Source: Neoscytalidium dimidiatum (Eukaryota; Ascomycota; Dothideomycetes; Botryosphaeriales; Botryosphaeriaceae). Taken from it: a DNA stretch of 64,000 nt. The stretch covers positions 2,914,001 through 2,978,000 of the forward strand of contig CM074697.1 of NCBI GenBank assembly GCA_037367355.1, in the 5' to 3' direction. The position numbers were made by a program, and so were the translations under genes. Positions 10,401 through 21,212 of this stretch are shown piece by piece. The notes under the pieces are model-generated. The model saw nothing but the letters and a program-made list of their open reading frames with translations, did no database searches and was not told the DNA's origin. Every line of letters begins with the position of its first letter. Positions within the stretch are counted from its first letter, which is position 1.

Positions 10401-13238
10401 GCCATACGAATAATTTTCCTGAATGAGCTGCCATGAGCACGGAGTAAGGGTGTTGGGGTCAGCTCCATGCTTGAGAAGTTGCTGGACTATGCCAGGAAGC
10501 TCATTCTTGGCCGCCATCACTACAGGCTGATGTACGTTCTGTCTGTAGGTCTTTATGTTTCTCTCTGTGTCAGTGTGCACGTGAGATTCGCGCATCAAAA
10601 CCCAAGCATTCACGAATTCTTGGAACCCGATCTCCGGCCGAGCACCCATTTCCAAAAGTTTGAGCGCAGTAATCGAGTTCTTCGAATCGATTGCTGTATG
10701 GAGGGGACTGGTGAGATTGGGGTTATAAAAGTGCCCACCACATGCCAGGTGGTTCAGTGCTCGCTTTGCACCAGGAAGGTCGTAATCGAATAATGTCTGC
10801 AGCAATTCTGACTGCTGCGCCGTAAACCGGTGGAAAGCAGTGACACCATGCAAATCTGCTTGCGCAGACGATGCTCCTACTTCCAAGAGCACCTGCACCA
10901 TTTGCTGAGCCTTCTCCAGGGGGAGATAAACAGCCAGGCATAAGGTCAGAATGGCTGCTGAAGGCTTCTTGGTGTAGTTGCTAAGAAGCTTTACTGGTAG
11001 TAACACATCCGCACCGAAGTTTTGTACGAGCTCCTTCACAACTTCGCAATGGCCGTTGAAGATGGCCAAGTGAAGGGCTGAACTTGGCGTATCCCAGGCC
11101 AAGACATTGATGTCGTAGACATCAGGCTCGTCACTATCATCTTCTGGAAGGTTTTCGATCTCATTCTGCTCTTCCGCCTTCTTGAGTTTGATGAAAGACC
11201 CGGTGGTTGTCGACTTCATGTCTATATCTTCATCTTCGTCAGCGTCGATCATCTCGGCGTCAGCATCGGAAGCCATGTCGATGTCGAAAGGACTCTTGGC
11301 GCCGCCGGTCGAAGCAGCATCCTTCGCTGCAAGTCTTGCTTTCCTGCGGAGTTCTAACTTCCTAGCCTCCTCCTCTTCGTTGGCTTCGCTTCTTTTCATT
11401 AAGATCCTGACGATTTCGGTATTTCCTCGAGCGGCTGCAAGATGAAGTGCGGTGCGGCCGTCCGCGAGGCGAGCCACCATCCGAGCACCCGCATCGACCA
11501 GACACTGTACGATTTGAGCTGTGGATGACTGACAAGCAAGGTGGAGAGGAGTTCTCCCAGTATAGTCACGGCAATTCGGGTCTGCTCCCTCTTGCGCAAG
11601 CCAATCTTGAACGTGTTCCAAATCCCCATCGACTATTGCTTGACACAAGCGAGCAGTGTTCCCAACGTATGCCATTTCCGTCCAGTCATCGTCAGTCAAG
11701 GGATTAAAGCTGCCGATGCTTTGGCGGCCGGGGTCATCCTTGATGAATGTTATTTTCCCGGAAACGAAAACTTTGCTCTCTTCCTCTGCCATTTCCTCTT
11801 CCTCTGGCGTCTCTGGCTTCGGACAGTAGCCACAGCAATCGTAGAAAACGTCTTCGGCATCACCGAAGAAAGCAGGGTGGCGGTGGAGGTTTACTTCGCG
11901 GTCCTTCGGCTTGTTCCATTCTGCATTAAGGAGTAGATCTTTGGTGTAGAGTAGCTTCTCGATCTTTCTGGCATGGAATTTGTCACCATAGGGGACGGTG
12001 AACGTATGATAGTCTGCAACTTCATCGTCGTCCACCCATTCCGCAACCTCGTCTTCATACTTGTCTTTGATATTTCCCTTCAAGCTACGGAGAGAAGAAC
12101 GAGCCCAACGGTTGATTCCGGGTCTTCCTCTTTCCCTGCGCCGCTGGTCCATATAGTCATCGCGGTCGGATGAGCTGGGCAATTTCTCCAAAACGAGCAG
12201 ACGAGCAAGCCCCAGAGTCCTGCCAAAATTACGTTCGAAGATCGTAGGATCGATTCTGGATCGGTCAAGTTGTGGCCAGTACACCTCGAAGCCCCTGTGT
12301 GAGTACTTTGACAAACGGTTCTCATATGACGGGGAGCGACGAGTAAGATCAATCATGTTAACTTGCGTCATGTACGCTGCCAGAGCTCGCGGAGAAGCGT
12401 ATACCTGGGTACCGTCGTACGCAGCACAAGAGCAGTCGACGTCGAATCCAGTCAAGATCTCTGCGACAGACTTGTATATGCGGAGCACGATCTGGACATG
12501 ACGTGTTGGGTATTGACTGGCGATGGTGATAGCATGCTTTGTGCGGATAGTCGTTGTCTCAGCAAGGATGGAGTCTTTGACTTTTCTTTCGATCTGCTTG
12601 ATCTTCTCCAAAGCAGCCTCCTCATTCAATCCGTAAATGAAGAGATCGACGTCAGATGCCGGAGCAATGATGTCGTGGTAGTATTGACGAAGCGACCGCT
12701 TCGAGCCAGCATACTTGTCTGGTACCGGCAAGAGGGACGTGACCACTGAACTTCCAGCCTGTTTTGGTAAGTATAAGGTAGATTGATTATGACTGAGCAT
12801 ACTTACGGCTACAATGTTGCTCCAGTCCATGTCAACGAGCGAAGATTCAGAGAATATGTTGAAGTTCGTCTGGAACTCCTTCAGAGACTGGACGACCGCG
12901 GGACTACCGGTACGCCTTCGCTTCTCAGAATCCAGGGGCATGATATATTTCTCCTTCTCCGCAGGACTCTCAGCCTCCAGGTTGCGTGCACGGATCGTCA
13001 AGTCAGACTCATGCCCGGCGAACACAGGTGTGACATTGAGGTGCAGGTCGGCGAGGGCCGGATGAGTAGGCTCCTGGGCAAAGACCTCGCGCAGCTTGGA
13101 GTCGTACTGCTTGTATGGTTCAATAAGGTTCCTCATGTGGCTGTCGGGGTGAGAAGCGGCGTAGGATATGAAATCACGATGCTTCACGGGAATCCATGGG
13201 AGAGCGGAGGGCGTGGTCGGGTCGGCGGCAGATGCCAT
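7489..13238 (-). CDS. Large ankyrin-repeat protein with nucleotidyltransferase-like N-terminal domain
   Basis: Four exons: 13238-12807, 12758-9913, 9619-8562, 8504-7489; 1783 aa. All joins keep frame and have good signals (GTAAGT donors; ACTAAT or GCTAAAC branches in the two downstream introns). The 293-nt intron at 9620-9912 makes the gene look like two, but splicing gives the continuous GYIRM-FNAAWNGDLLTIKRL expected of this Pezizomycotina family. The N-terminal part carries NTase-like signatures: AGSSVV at 145-150, SDVDLF with D180/D182, and GFDVDC with D250/D252. Next comes a conserved block with RRSPSYENRLSKYSHRGFEV. Ankyrin repeats begin near residue 480 (GRTPLHLACQ, GRTALHLAAARGN) and recur in the middle and the C-terminal third (GQTPLHLAFSLG, GDTPLHIVTKQG). 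An acidic insert (DADEDEDIDM) and a Lys/Glu coiled coil lie between. The start is the first ATG, and the open frame above it lacks one. The role is unknown; nucleotidyl transfer is only inference. Confidence 0.85.
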
Positions 13239-14253
13239 GATGCGTGGCAGAGATTGTAAGTGTAGAAGAGTATGAGAGGCGCGTGATCCACGAGAGGTGA
13301 TTTTGGAGAGTCTGAGAGAAAATGGGAATCGGAGGTGTATGTTCGAGGGGGATTTTGACGTAGTAGGAGTCAATGTGAGAAGGAGCAGCTGCGCTTCCTC
13401 AGGAAAGGCACAGGCTAGTCCAGGTATATGGAGTTTGACAAAGTCTTGCGTCCTTGAAACGGACACTGAATTGATCTAGCGAAGGCATTCGAGGAGCCCG
13501 GTAGAGTCTTTAAGTAGGACGGCTTCGCGACCTTCGTGCCTGGAAGACGCGCTCTGGCGCCTGCGCTAGCGCGAAATCACGTGCTTGGTTAGGCAGCAAG
13601 CCATTCAGCACGACTCTGAGCCTGCCACCAACGCGCTCAGCCAGGCAGCATATGCTGATCTTCCGCGCATCTTCACTGCCGCCGCCACTGATGCCTGTAT
13701 CAATCCATTTTTGTCGATGCGTCAGTTGTGCAACGCTCCAACGCGCTGCCAAAGCTCCACGGAGCGAACCGGAGAACAACTGTGCAGACGCTCCGATGAA
13801 CCCACATACAAAAATCGGCATTTATATTCTTGCAGCTTGAAAATATCAGAGGTGCGCAAATTCGTACGGTAGGCCAGCATAGCAACAGACTAAATATTAT
13901 AGTCGTGGGAGGTAATTTGATCGACTTCAGGGATCCTGTACTTTACAAAATCTCGAGCTAGCCGTAATGGCAACATGACATGTCATCAATATTATCGAAC
14001 ACTTGGCTACGGATAGCTGCTTCAACTTCTTATGCAAGTTTCTTCCTGGATCTCGGAGGCGATCCTTCCTGCCATCCGCCGTGCCGTCACAAGCGAAAAG
14101 CGAAATCTAAAAGCGCCTAATGACGTAGTTGAAAGATCGCTAAACAAATCACCGGCCCCTCCAATGAATACCATGTTAATCTCCTCGCCCTCAGACATGC
14201 CTGCCACTACTGCTACTCTCTCATCTTTTTTCTTATTAAAGAAATGAAAAACA
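13239..14253. other. Divergent intergenic region with a partial palindromic arm
   Basis: About 1 kb between the divergent ankyrin (-) and NIF3-like (+) genes, with no supported gene. It should contain both promoters. At about 14008-14033, ggctacggatagctgcttc resembles one arm of the dispersed palindromic element in reverse, but a matching second arm is not evident. Confidence 0.55.
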
Positions 14254-15159
14254 ATGAAGCCAGCAGCTTTCCAAACTCTGCCCCAAGAGCGCACTGCTCC
14301 GACTCATGCAAACATAACCCATTTCCTTTCGACCCTTCTGCCACACTGCACGAACGATGTCAAGTTTCGTTATCATACCCCTCGACACTTCTCTTACGAT
14401 CCAGTTCGTGCACCTGTCTCCCACGTCGTCTTGAGCGTTACACCCACTCCAGGCGTTTATGCTGCATTGAACAGTCCCAATTTCACCGACCCGCCGCTCT
14501 GCGTCATTCACCGCCCATGGCAGCTGAACAGACACGCTGTTCGCCGAGACGCTCTCATAATAGCCAGCCACAAATCCCTGGACACATACTTGACCGTTGG
14601 CTGGAATACTGCACTGGCTAGCCGGTTGTGTCTGCGAACCGAGAGCGCCATGTGTATTCAAGGTTATAAAGGGGACCCGCTGCGGAAAATTGGGCTTGTC
14701 GCGCCGCTTCGTCCGGGAATAGATTGTTCACTAGGGCATCTTAACGATTCGATTAGACGCGAGTTTGCCGGTGCTGGAGATCTTTACATTCCGGTTGGAA
14801 GTGACACTGAATCGCGTCTCACAACCGTCGCCATCATGAATGCCTTCCATCCAGAGGAAGTCAAGCGTGTGCTGGATGCCGCAGCAGAGTCAGGATGGAT
14901 CAAAGATCATGAACAAGGTCACCAGGTGCTGTATTTGACAGGCGCAGCCAGGGACTCCGGTTTGGAGGCTGCTTACATTGCCGGCATGCCAGTTGTATGC
15001 GTGGGACACCGGTCTTGCGAAGAGTGGGGCATCAGATACCTGGCTGCGAAAGTAAAAGAACGGTGGCCTGATTTGACAGTTGACGAGATTTTTGAAGATG
15101 AAGAAGGGCGGCCTTGTTCCGGCCATGCGAAGGATACCATCGAAGGCGCAGCCGAGTAA
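14254..15159 (+). CDS. NIF3-like (DUF34) family protein
   Basis: Single exon, 301 aa, with an ATG start and TAA stop. Two signatures of the fungal NIF3-like branch are visible: VIHRPWQLNRHAVRRDALII followed by a SHKSLD..LTVGWN block, and near the C-terminus VVCVGHRSCEEWGIRYLA (H252, E256/E257). The latter corresponds to the conserved GH..SE motif of the YbgI/NIF3 fold. These proteins form toroidal oligomers that bind a dimetal site, and their biochemical role is unsettled. The N-terminal HH pair usual in bacterial members is not obvious here, so metal binding may be altered. No targeting signal is seen. No intron is needed. An alternative is a more distant NIF3 paralogue, but the family call is fairly secure. 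Confidence 0.75.
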   Translation: MKPAAFQTLPQERTAPTHANITHFLSTLLPHCTNDVKFRYHTPRHFSYDPVRAPVSHVVLSVTPTPGVYAALNSPNFTDPPLCVIHRPWQLNRHAVRRDALIIASHKSLDTYLTVGWNTALASRLCLRTESAMCIQGYKGDPLRKIGLVAPLRPGIDCSLGHLNDSIRREFAGAGDLYIPVGSDTESRLTTVAIMNAFHPEEVKRVLDAAAESGWIKDHEQGHQVLYLTGAARDSGLEAAYIAGMPVVCVGHRSCEEWGIRYLAAKVKERWPDLTVDEIFEDEEGRPCSGHAKDTIEGAAE

Positions 15160-16068
15160 TTGAATGTTGATGCATCACCCTCAAGTGTTTTTAAACTGTC
15201 ATTATTCACTTCGTTCCGGCCAGACTCCAGCCGACAGCACACGAGCGAATTCTCGCTTTCATTACGAGTGACCGTGTCAAATATGTATCATTAAAAGAAA
15301 ATAGAAGTTCCATCCGGTCCTGAAACGTTGGAGGAACCGAAGCAAGGGTTTACCGTTACACAAACTGCGACCACAGACGCACTTAAGCCGTCGCGGTGCG
15401 CCTGAAGCCAACTGGCACTGCTTACCCAAGAGAAAATACCACACGCAGAGAACAAGATCCTTCTGGCAAAAAAAAAAAAAATTGATAAACGGCTCCGAAA
15501 AGAAAATCGACATGGCAACTAGAAAGCCCGCTTACTCTCGACGCCAACGCCCACTCCACTTTAATGTTCCAATGCTCCATGAGCCCTGCTAGGATAGGCC
15601 CGATGCAAGAGAAGGAGGTTCGGAGGATGGACAAGACATAGGAGAGGAGGCGCACAGTGAGTGAATGATAAGTATGGAAATGGGGAATCAAACAAAAAAA
15701 AGAAAGGAAAAGAGTGAATGGTATATAGTTACTAGAGGTTATGGCAGAAATGTCTGTTGCCTGGATGTTCGGTCGTAGCAATGTCGTTATGCTGTGCTTT
15801 TTCCACTGAAGTCCAATCCATAATATGTCGCATTGCGCCTGTGAAAACACTCGTCGACGCTCCTCCAACCGACACATGCCAAAGTTCGAGTCCGCTCAAC
15901 TTGTGTACAAAAGATCGGGGCAGTCTTTTCAGCCCACGTCTATCCAACGCCTGCAGCCGTAAGCTGGTTAGCACAGAGCGATGCTTCCACCGCTAAGCGC
16001 GCCACGGACAGACAGTAGCGCTGACACAGTCGAGCGTGGCAGGAGGCCGCTTAGCTATTCGCTAGCTC
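15160..16068. other. Convergent intergenic region
   Basis: About 900 bp between the convergent NIF3-like and FHA genes. It carries an A-run of 13 at 15469-15481 and several A/G-rich tracts. Minus-strand open frames here have no family resemblance or good start. A short match to a palindromic-element arm (ggaagcat-cgct in reverse, near 15980-16000) is too weak to call. Confidence 0.55.
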
Positions 16069-18380
16069 TCATCTCTCTAATGGCTTTTGCCATCCATTGA
16101 TGTATGCCATAATGCTCAAGCCAAGGACTACAACACCCACCATTGATGCGTATGGCCCGACATGCGCCAGATGCTCGCCTCCGGGTGATTTGGTAACGAG
16201 CGCATGCGCCCCGTTATCTTTCGACAAAATGGCCTGATCCTTTTGGATGGGTCTGCCATTTTGAACCCCTGCTTCTCGTAGACCTGGATCAGGCCTCGAA
16301 GGCTTTTCCATGCCGATGCCGTCCCGAGGTTGAGGATCCTGGGCACCGTCGATGTCGGCTGACTCTTCAATGGCCTGGTTTCCGTCTGACATGCTAACCT
16401 CACCGGCTCTCATTGCACGGTTGGTATCCTGCTTACGGATATTCTCGATCATCTCGGTTAGCGTCTGACGGTCTCTGGCACTGTCCGCTTCCGCCTTCTC
16501 AGCACGTTGTTTGTAGCTCTCCATCTCTTGTCGCATCCGGTCCATTTCCGCTACCATTGTTTCAATGCGATGTTGGAGCTGTACAGTCGATGTGTCGGTA
16601 TCCAAAGCGTGAGGCGGTTCGATTATGATCGTTTCCTCGCTGGCTGGCTTATCCGCAGGCGCAGAGGTTTCTCCAGACGCCGCATCACTGATCCCATTTG
16701 TATAGATCTCGGACGTGTCCCCAGTCTCATCTTTTTGTTTTTCTGACTCTAGTCGCTGGGCTCGCTCTTCGGCGCTCTCCCGTGCAAGACGTTCCTGTGC
16801 CAGCAAATCCTCGAGTTCCTTCAATCTGACGCTCTGAACATCGAATTCTTTCTTGGCGTTGTTAAGAGCCTCAACCAAAGTGCTAATCTGTAGTGAAGCG
16901 TCTCCTTTTGTGGCATTGATATTGGCTGATATCTTTGGCTTTTCGGTCTCAGAGCGGCGCAACGATGGCTGGGCCGCATCCGGCTTTTCGGGAAGAGGTT
17001 GAGATGGAGGCGGAGCAGGCGGATCCGAGAAACGTGCCTTAATGTCTCCCTTGAGCGGGGAGTGTTTTGTCATTGGTGAAGACGTCTTGTTCTGCTCCTT
17101 TTTCGGATCGGCGGCCAAGAGGGACTCGATGTACTGCCCCGTTCTCTGAAGCTCTTGGGACTGCTGTCGAGCTTGCTTCATCTCGGACTTCGCACAAGTT
17201 AGCCGAGCTACACGCCTACCGCAGCAAAAGTACTCACATTCAACTTTTTGACAATCTGCTCCATAGTGACAGGCTGTAGCCAGAAGTTAGTATGGCGCTG
17301 TTGGCCCATTCCAGTCATGTTACTGCCAGCCACACTTTGTGGCGCAGAACCGAGGCGTCCATTGCTGGCAATAGAGCCCTGACTGCCAGCTCGACCTCTT
17401 CCCTGGCCAACGCCTTGGTTGAGAGGGGACGTGAGGAGATTCCCATTGACCGAAGGATCAAGATCGCCAAAGTTCAAATCCAGAACGTTGTTGTTCGGGT
17501 AGATGCCGGCGTGCTCAACCTTGGCGGCTACTTTGTGGTGGACAATTGTTTTCTGATCCTCGCTAACAATATCGATGCCCAACTCGAGCATATCTTGTTC
17601 ACGAAGCTCGTGAGCCTCCGAGTCGCGGTTTTCTGGCGAAAGGCGGGTGCCATTGACGAAGGTGCCGTTGGAGGACTTGACGTCACGAATCCAGATCTTA
17701 CCAGAGCGATCAGCCCAGATTTCAGCATGCTGCCTTGAGAGCACTTTGGAATCGAAGTATCCATTCAGCGGCGTCGGGATGGTCTTGTTGTTCGTCTGAC
17801 GACCGATACGCAGAACCTCGGGGAAGTAGGGCACAGTGATGGTCTTGCGCTCGAATGTACCATTCAGCGGGACCAGATGAAGGATGGCCGGCGGGTCATT
17901 CTGAGCTTGGGCGCGGGCAGCGCCATTCTGCTGTGCCTGAGCGGCTTGGCCGTGCTGAGAGGGTAGCATGGAGGAAGGGGTGTGGAGGGCGGAAATGGCC
18001 GAAGCGGCCGAGGGGCCGGACGAAGACGAGGCGATGGATTGCGGGCGGGCGGTAGAGAGACCGGCGATGGGCTCGGCTTTGGACGATGGCCATAACCCGC
18101 GGGCAGGCTTCTTGCGCGAGCCCCAGGCGTTAGGGTCCTGAGGCGGAGGCTGCTGTATACCGTTGGTCTGGGCCGACGACGAGGCGATGGTGGAGGTGGA
18201 CGAGGCAGACGAGATGGAGGACGAGGAGTTTGATCGCTGGGCGCTCTTGCGTTGAGGCATAAACATTCTGGAGACGTCGTCGGCGCTCATGGAATTCAAG
18301 CCGGCGGGAGCGGCATTAGGAGCGCTCCATCCCGTTCTGGCGTTCGGCTGGAAATTCAAGGGAGGAGCGACTGCCGTCAT
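16069..18380 (-). CDS. FHA-domain, coiled-coil, tail-anchored protein (SLMAP/PRO45-like STRIPAK subunit)
   Basis: Two exons, 18380-17238 and 17187-16069, flank a 50-nt intron (GTGAGT, GCTAAC, AAG acceptor); 753 aa. The N-terminal about 160 residues are Ser/Ala/Gln-rich and disordered. An FHA domain spans about 165-285 with the phosphothreonine-binding marks GRQ (193-195), SRQHAE (215-220) and NGTFVNG (238-244). After the intron come coiled coils (LEDLLAQERLARESAEERAQ; DRMRQEMESYKQRAEKAEAD). A C-terminal anchor ends the protein (ASMVGVVVLGLSIMAYINGW, then KPLER). This order, FHA then coiled coil then a tail anchor, is that of animal SLMAP, Sordaria PRO45 and yeast Far9/Far10. These tether the PP2A-containing STRIPAK complex to the ER, nuclear envelope and mitochondria. 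An in-frame acceptor-like site upstream of PVTMEQIVKKLN was considered, but I read through it because the peptide looks coding. Confidence 0.85.
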
Positions 18381-19503
18381 CCCGAGCAGGGAGGATATGG
18401 AGCGTGCTCAAAGAGGGCCGCCTTCCAGCGCTTGTCGTTCGCTACGGGGCGCGCGGGCAATTGGCCTTCGGGCGCGGCCTGGGCGGTGGGCGGGAGCCTC
18501 ACGGCAGCGGGAGCGGGCTTGGGGCGAGGCAGGCGAGAGGCGAGAGCATGAACAGGACGGGCTTGGGGGAAGCGGCTCTTTTGAGGATTGGGGTCGAGTC
18601 GCGAGGTGAGGTCTGTCGTGTGCTGGCCCGTGTGCCGGACGTGCGACGCCAGGCCGTTTTCAGGACGGATCAGGACAGGGCAGCGCCGCTGAGCGAGGGC
18701 TGCCGAGCAACAGAGGAGGACGGCGGGCGGAGAGGCTTCGGGGGCGCTGGGCGCGGGGGGCGGCAGTGTTCGGCTGGACGGCGCGATGGTGATACGGGGA
18801 GGCTCAGGACGGGGAGCTGTCTGGAGAGAGGCAGAGAGGTGTCGAGTGTCAAGCCGGCGCTCCTTGTCCGGCGAGGCGCTCACTGGCGCTCGCTAAGCAG
18901 GAAGCGCAATGCCTGCGACAGCGCCGCAGATCACAGCAAATCGCAGGCCACCCGCGCGCGTGAGCCTGGGCGATGCACCAACAAGCCCTGCGTGCCAGTG
19001 CCAGTGCCAGTGCCTATCTCGCTGTGTTTGCTACGTGTACCGCCTGCCTGCCTGCCAAAGCCGCGTGCCTGGGGCTGCGCGCCTGCATTCCTCCTGCGCG
19101 CACGCTGCGCACCGGGGTTGGGTCTGCGCCGAGCAGCTACTGGACTGGACTGGACTGGGCAGACGGCCAGACGGCCAGACGGGCTGACCCACACAGTACA
19201 GGCAGGACGGGACTGATGCGCCGCGCTCACGTGTGTCGGCCTACCTGACTCGCGCGGGGGCCCGTCGCTGGCGGCAACAACCGAGCGCGACCTGGAGCGC
19301 GGGCGGTGCGTGGCGGCAAATGGTGTGAGCTCCATTCGTTCGCACTCGATCTTGATCTTGAACTTTCTCCACCACGCTCAGAGCTCCAGACACTCACTGC
19401 CTTCTCGCTCACCTCCGCCCTGCTTCTCGTGCTGCCGCCTCGCCCGGCCTCGCCCCGCTTCCGCCCCGCTTCCGCCCCGCCAGCTCCTTTGCAACCCATC
19501 GCA
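18381..19503. other. GC-rich divergent promoter region with short tandem repeats
   Basis: About 1.1 kb of strongly GC-rich DNA between the FHA gene (-) and Mgr2 (+). Open frames on every strand reflect composition and lack family resemblance. Short tandem repeats are visible: GTGCCA units at about 18992-19013, TGGAC units at 19141-19157, and GACGGCCA units at 19162-19183. The last 130 bp before Mgr2 is C/T-rich, as is common near fungal transcription starts. Confidence 0.6.
18992..19013. repeat. Short tandem repeat, GTGCCA unit
   Basis: Almost four copies of a 6-bp unit sit in the GC-rich divergent promoter. No coding role is seen. Confidence 0.8.
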
Positions 19504-20055
19504 ATGCCAGTGCCCGTTGGTGGCGGCGTGTCCGGCCCGTCGACCTTCGACAAGCGTGCGTCACCAGCTCTCGCGCTCGCGGCCAGTCTTATGCTAACTG
19601 CCGGCCAGTCAAGATGGGCGCCATGATGGGCGGCTGTACGTTCGCACTCCCTGTCTTCTGAACAGATCCTCACACCTCCTGCCGCAGCCGTCGGTCTCAT
19701 CATTGGCTTCATTTTCGGTGCGCCGCCTGCATGAGAAGATGCCTCTCAAATTGCCCGCGTCTAACCCTACGCTTAGGAGCAACAAACATCATTCGCTTTG
19801 GCCCGGGCCCCAATGGCATGTTAAGGACGCTCGGCCAGTACATGCTGGGTTCCGCTGCAACTTTTGGGTAGGTACCAATGCCAGTGCGGGGCTTCACTGC
19901 TGACTCGGCCCAGCTTCTTCATGTCCATTGGCACCACGATCCGCACCGACAGCGAACGCCAGGCCGCCGAAGCCTTTGCCCGCGCCCGCAGACAGCCCGT
20001 TATCCTTCCACGCTACACCCGCGTCCAGCAGGAAATCATTGACAGGCGTGCCTGA
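19504..20055 (+). CDS. mgr2: Mgr2/Romo1, TIM23 lateral gatekeeper
   Basis: Five exons: 19504-19555, 19609-19635, 19688-19717, 19777-19867, 19914-20055. The introns are short (46-59 nt), and several show clear GCTAAC or TCTAAC branches. The frame closes to 113 aa. The spliced protein opens MPVPVGGGVSG, then FDKLKMGAMMGGSVGLIIG. It has two hydrophobic hairpin segments rich in GxxxG (GGSVGLIIGFIFGG and LGSAATFGFFMSIG), joined by the conserved RFGPGPNGMLRTLGQYM loop. This is the Romo1/Mgr2 signature. In yeast Mgr2 is a small inner-membrane subunit of the TIM23 translocase that couples TIM21 and controls lateral release of sorted preproteins. The hydrophilic C-terminal tail beyond the second TM is longer than in yeast, which is common in filamentous fungi. 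Confidence 0.92.
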
Positions 20056-21212
20056 GCACCCGCCATGTATGGCATGACTGCACACCTGGGCAGCACCATT
20101 GGGGGATCCATTGTACTATAGTTCGGTTCATGGCGTTGGCTGTATGTACATATATCCCCATCTGCCCTATACCCACGCCCGAAGGCCATGAAATGCCCGT
20201 TTCCCCTATCAACACCAAGTCCTCATGGTGCCGTGGAGCGAATTTTACAAATTGCGAGGGGTTGATGCGGAAGAGTTGACTCCCAGAAGTTGCTACTAGG
20301 TTTCCGATTCTCAGCAGAATTGGTTCTGTGTTTGGAAAAATGGCTGCAGAATTATTCCGGGGGCTCATGTATTCTGACAAAATGGCCGCGTTGGTCAGTG
20401 AGTATCTGCGTACAAGTGACCATTACTTAGATGATCATGCGCTCGCAGCGAGGTGATCTGCGTGTCCTCTGCGAACACGGCTTGCGAGTGCTTCGCAGCG
20501 GCTGCCTATTCTTTTGAGCTTGAGCCGTATCACTCACTGCCCCTACAGTAGAGATGTATCTCGGTTACTTATTACATTCACTGCACATTCATGGCCGGAG
20601 CCTTCATCCCATTACGCCAACGCCCGCGATTCAGAACATTTGAGATGTTCTAAACATAGACCACCCGCAAAGACCCTAGTACATTCATTCCAGGGAGGCG
20701 CGCAGAATTGCGCGCATGTTATGGTTTTTCACCCAGCCATTCTCGGAACCTTCTCATGAGTATTGACTTCGTTCCTAGGCTGCCCCAATTACAGAACTCG
20801 CGCTATATGATTCGAGAGTTCTATGAATGATTCCGGGTTGCATCGCTCTACAACTTCCCGCCCTGCCCCTCGATCGAGGTCAGTCTGGCCAAAGGCTCAT
20901 CCACAGAGAGTCGCTCAACTTGCCATTGCCACTGAAAGTAGAAAGAGTAACATGAAAAAATCCCAAGTGCATGTCACATTTCTTTAGCTTGTTCCAAGGC
21001 CGAAGGAAAAAGTAATCATGACTCAATGTCGTTGCTGAACTCTCTCGGCCTGCAAAGAGGGGGAAAGGGTAAAGATAAGGCAGATCTTGCTTTTCCATTC
21101 TGAATATGACTCCAAGGTGCAGGAGGATGCGCCATCGACAAAGCGACTAGAGCTTACGAAAGTCCAGTGGCGCGTAATTCAGACTCGGCATGCATATGAT
21201 CAAATTCGTACT
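20056..21212. other. Convergent intergenic region
   Basis: About 1.15 kb between the convergent Mgr2 and Rrt8-like genes. Open frames are short and carry no recognisable motif. Small palindromes such as gctcgcagcgag near 20440 occur but form no family I can link. No RNA gene is seen. Confidence 0.55.

Noticed and set aside
13239..13466. In-frame N-terminal extension of the ankyrin protein
   Set aside because: The extension has no ATG, only a GTG, and the first ATG at 13238 gives the family-like start.
13990..14035. Fifth copy of the palindromic element
   Set aside because: Only one arm (ggatagctgcttcaacttc) matches; I could not find a convincing second arm, so it is mentioned but not counted.
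18377..19335. Frames of 90-270 codons on both strands in the GC-rich region before MGR2
   Set aside because: They arise from composition and short tandem repeats. The region is a divergent promoter.
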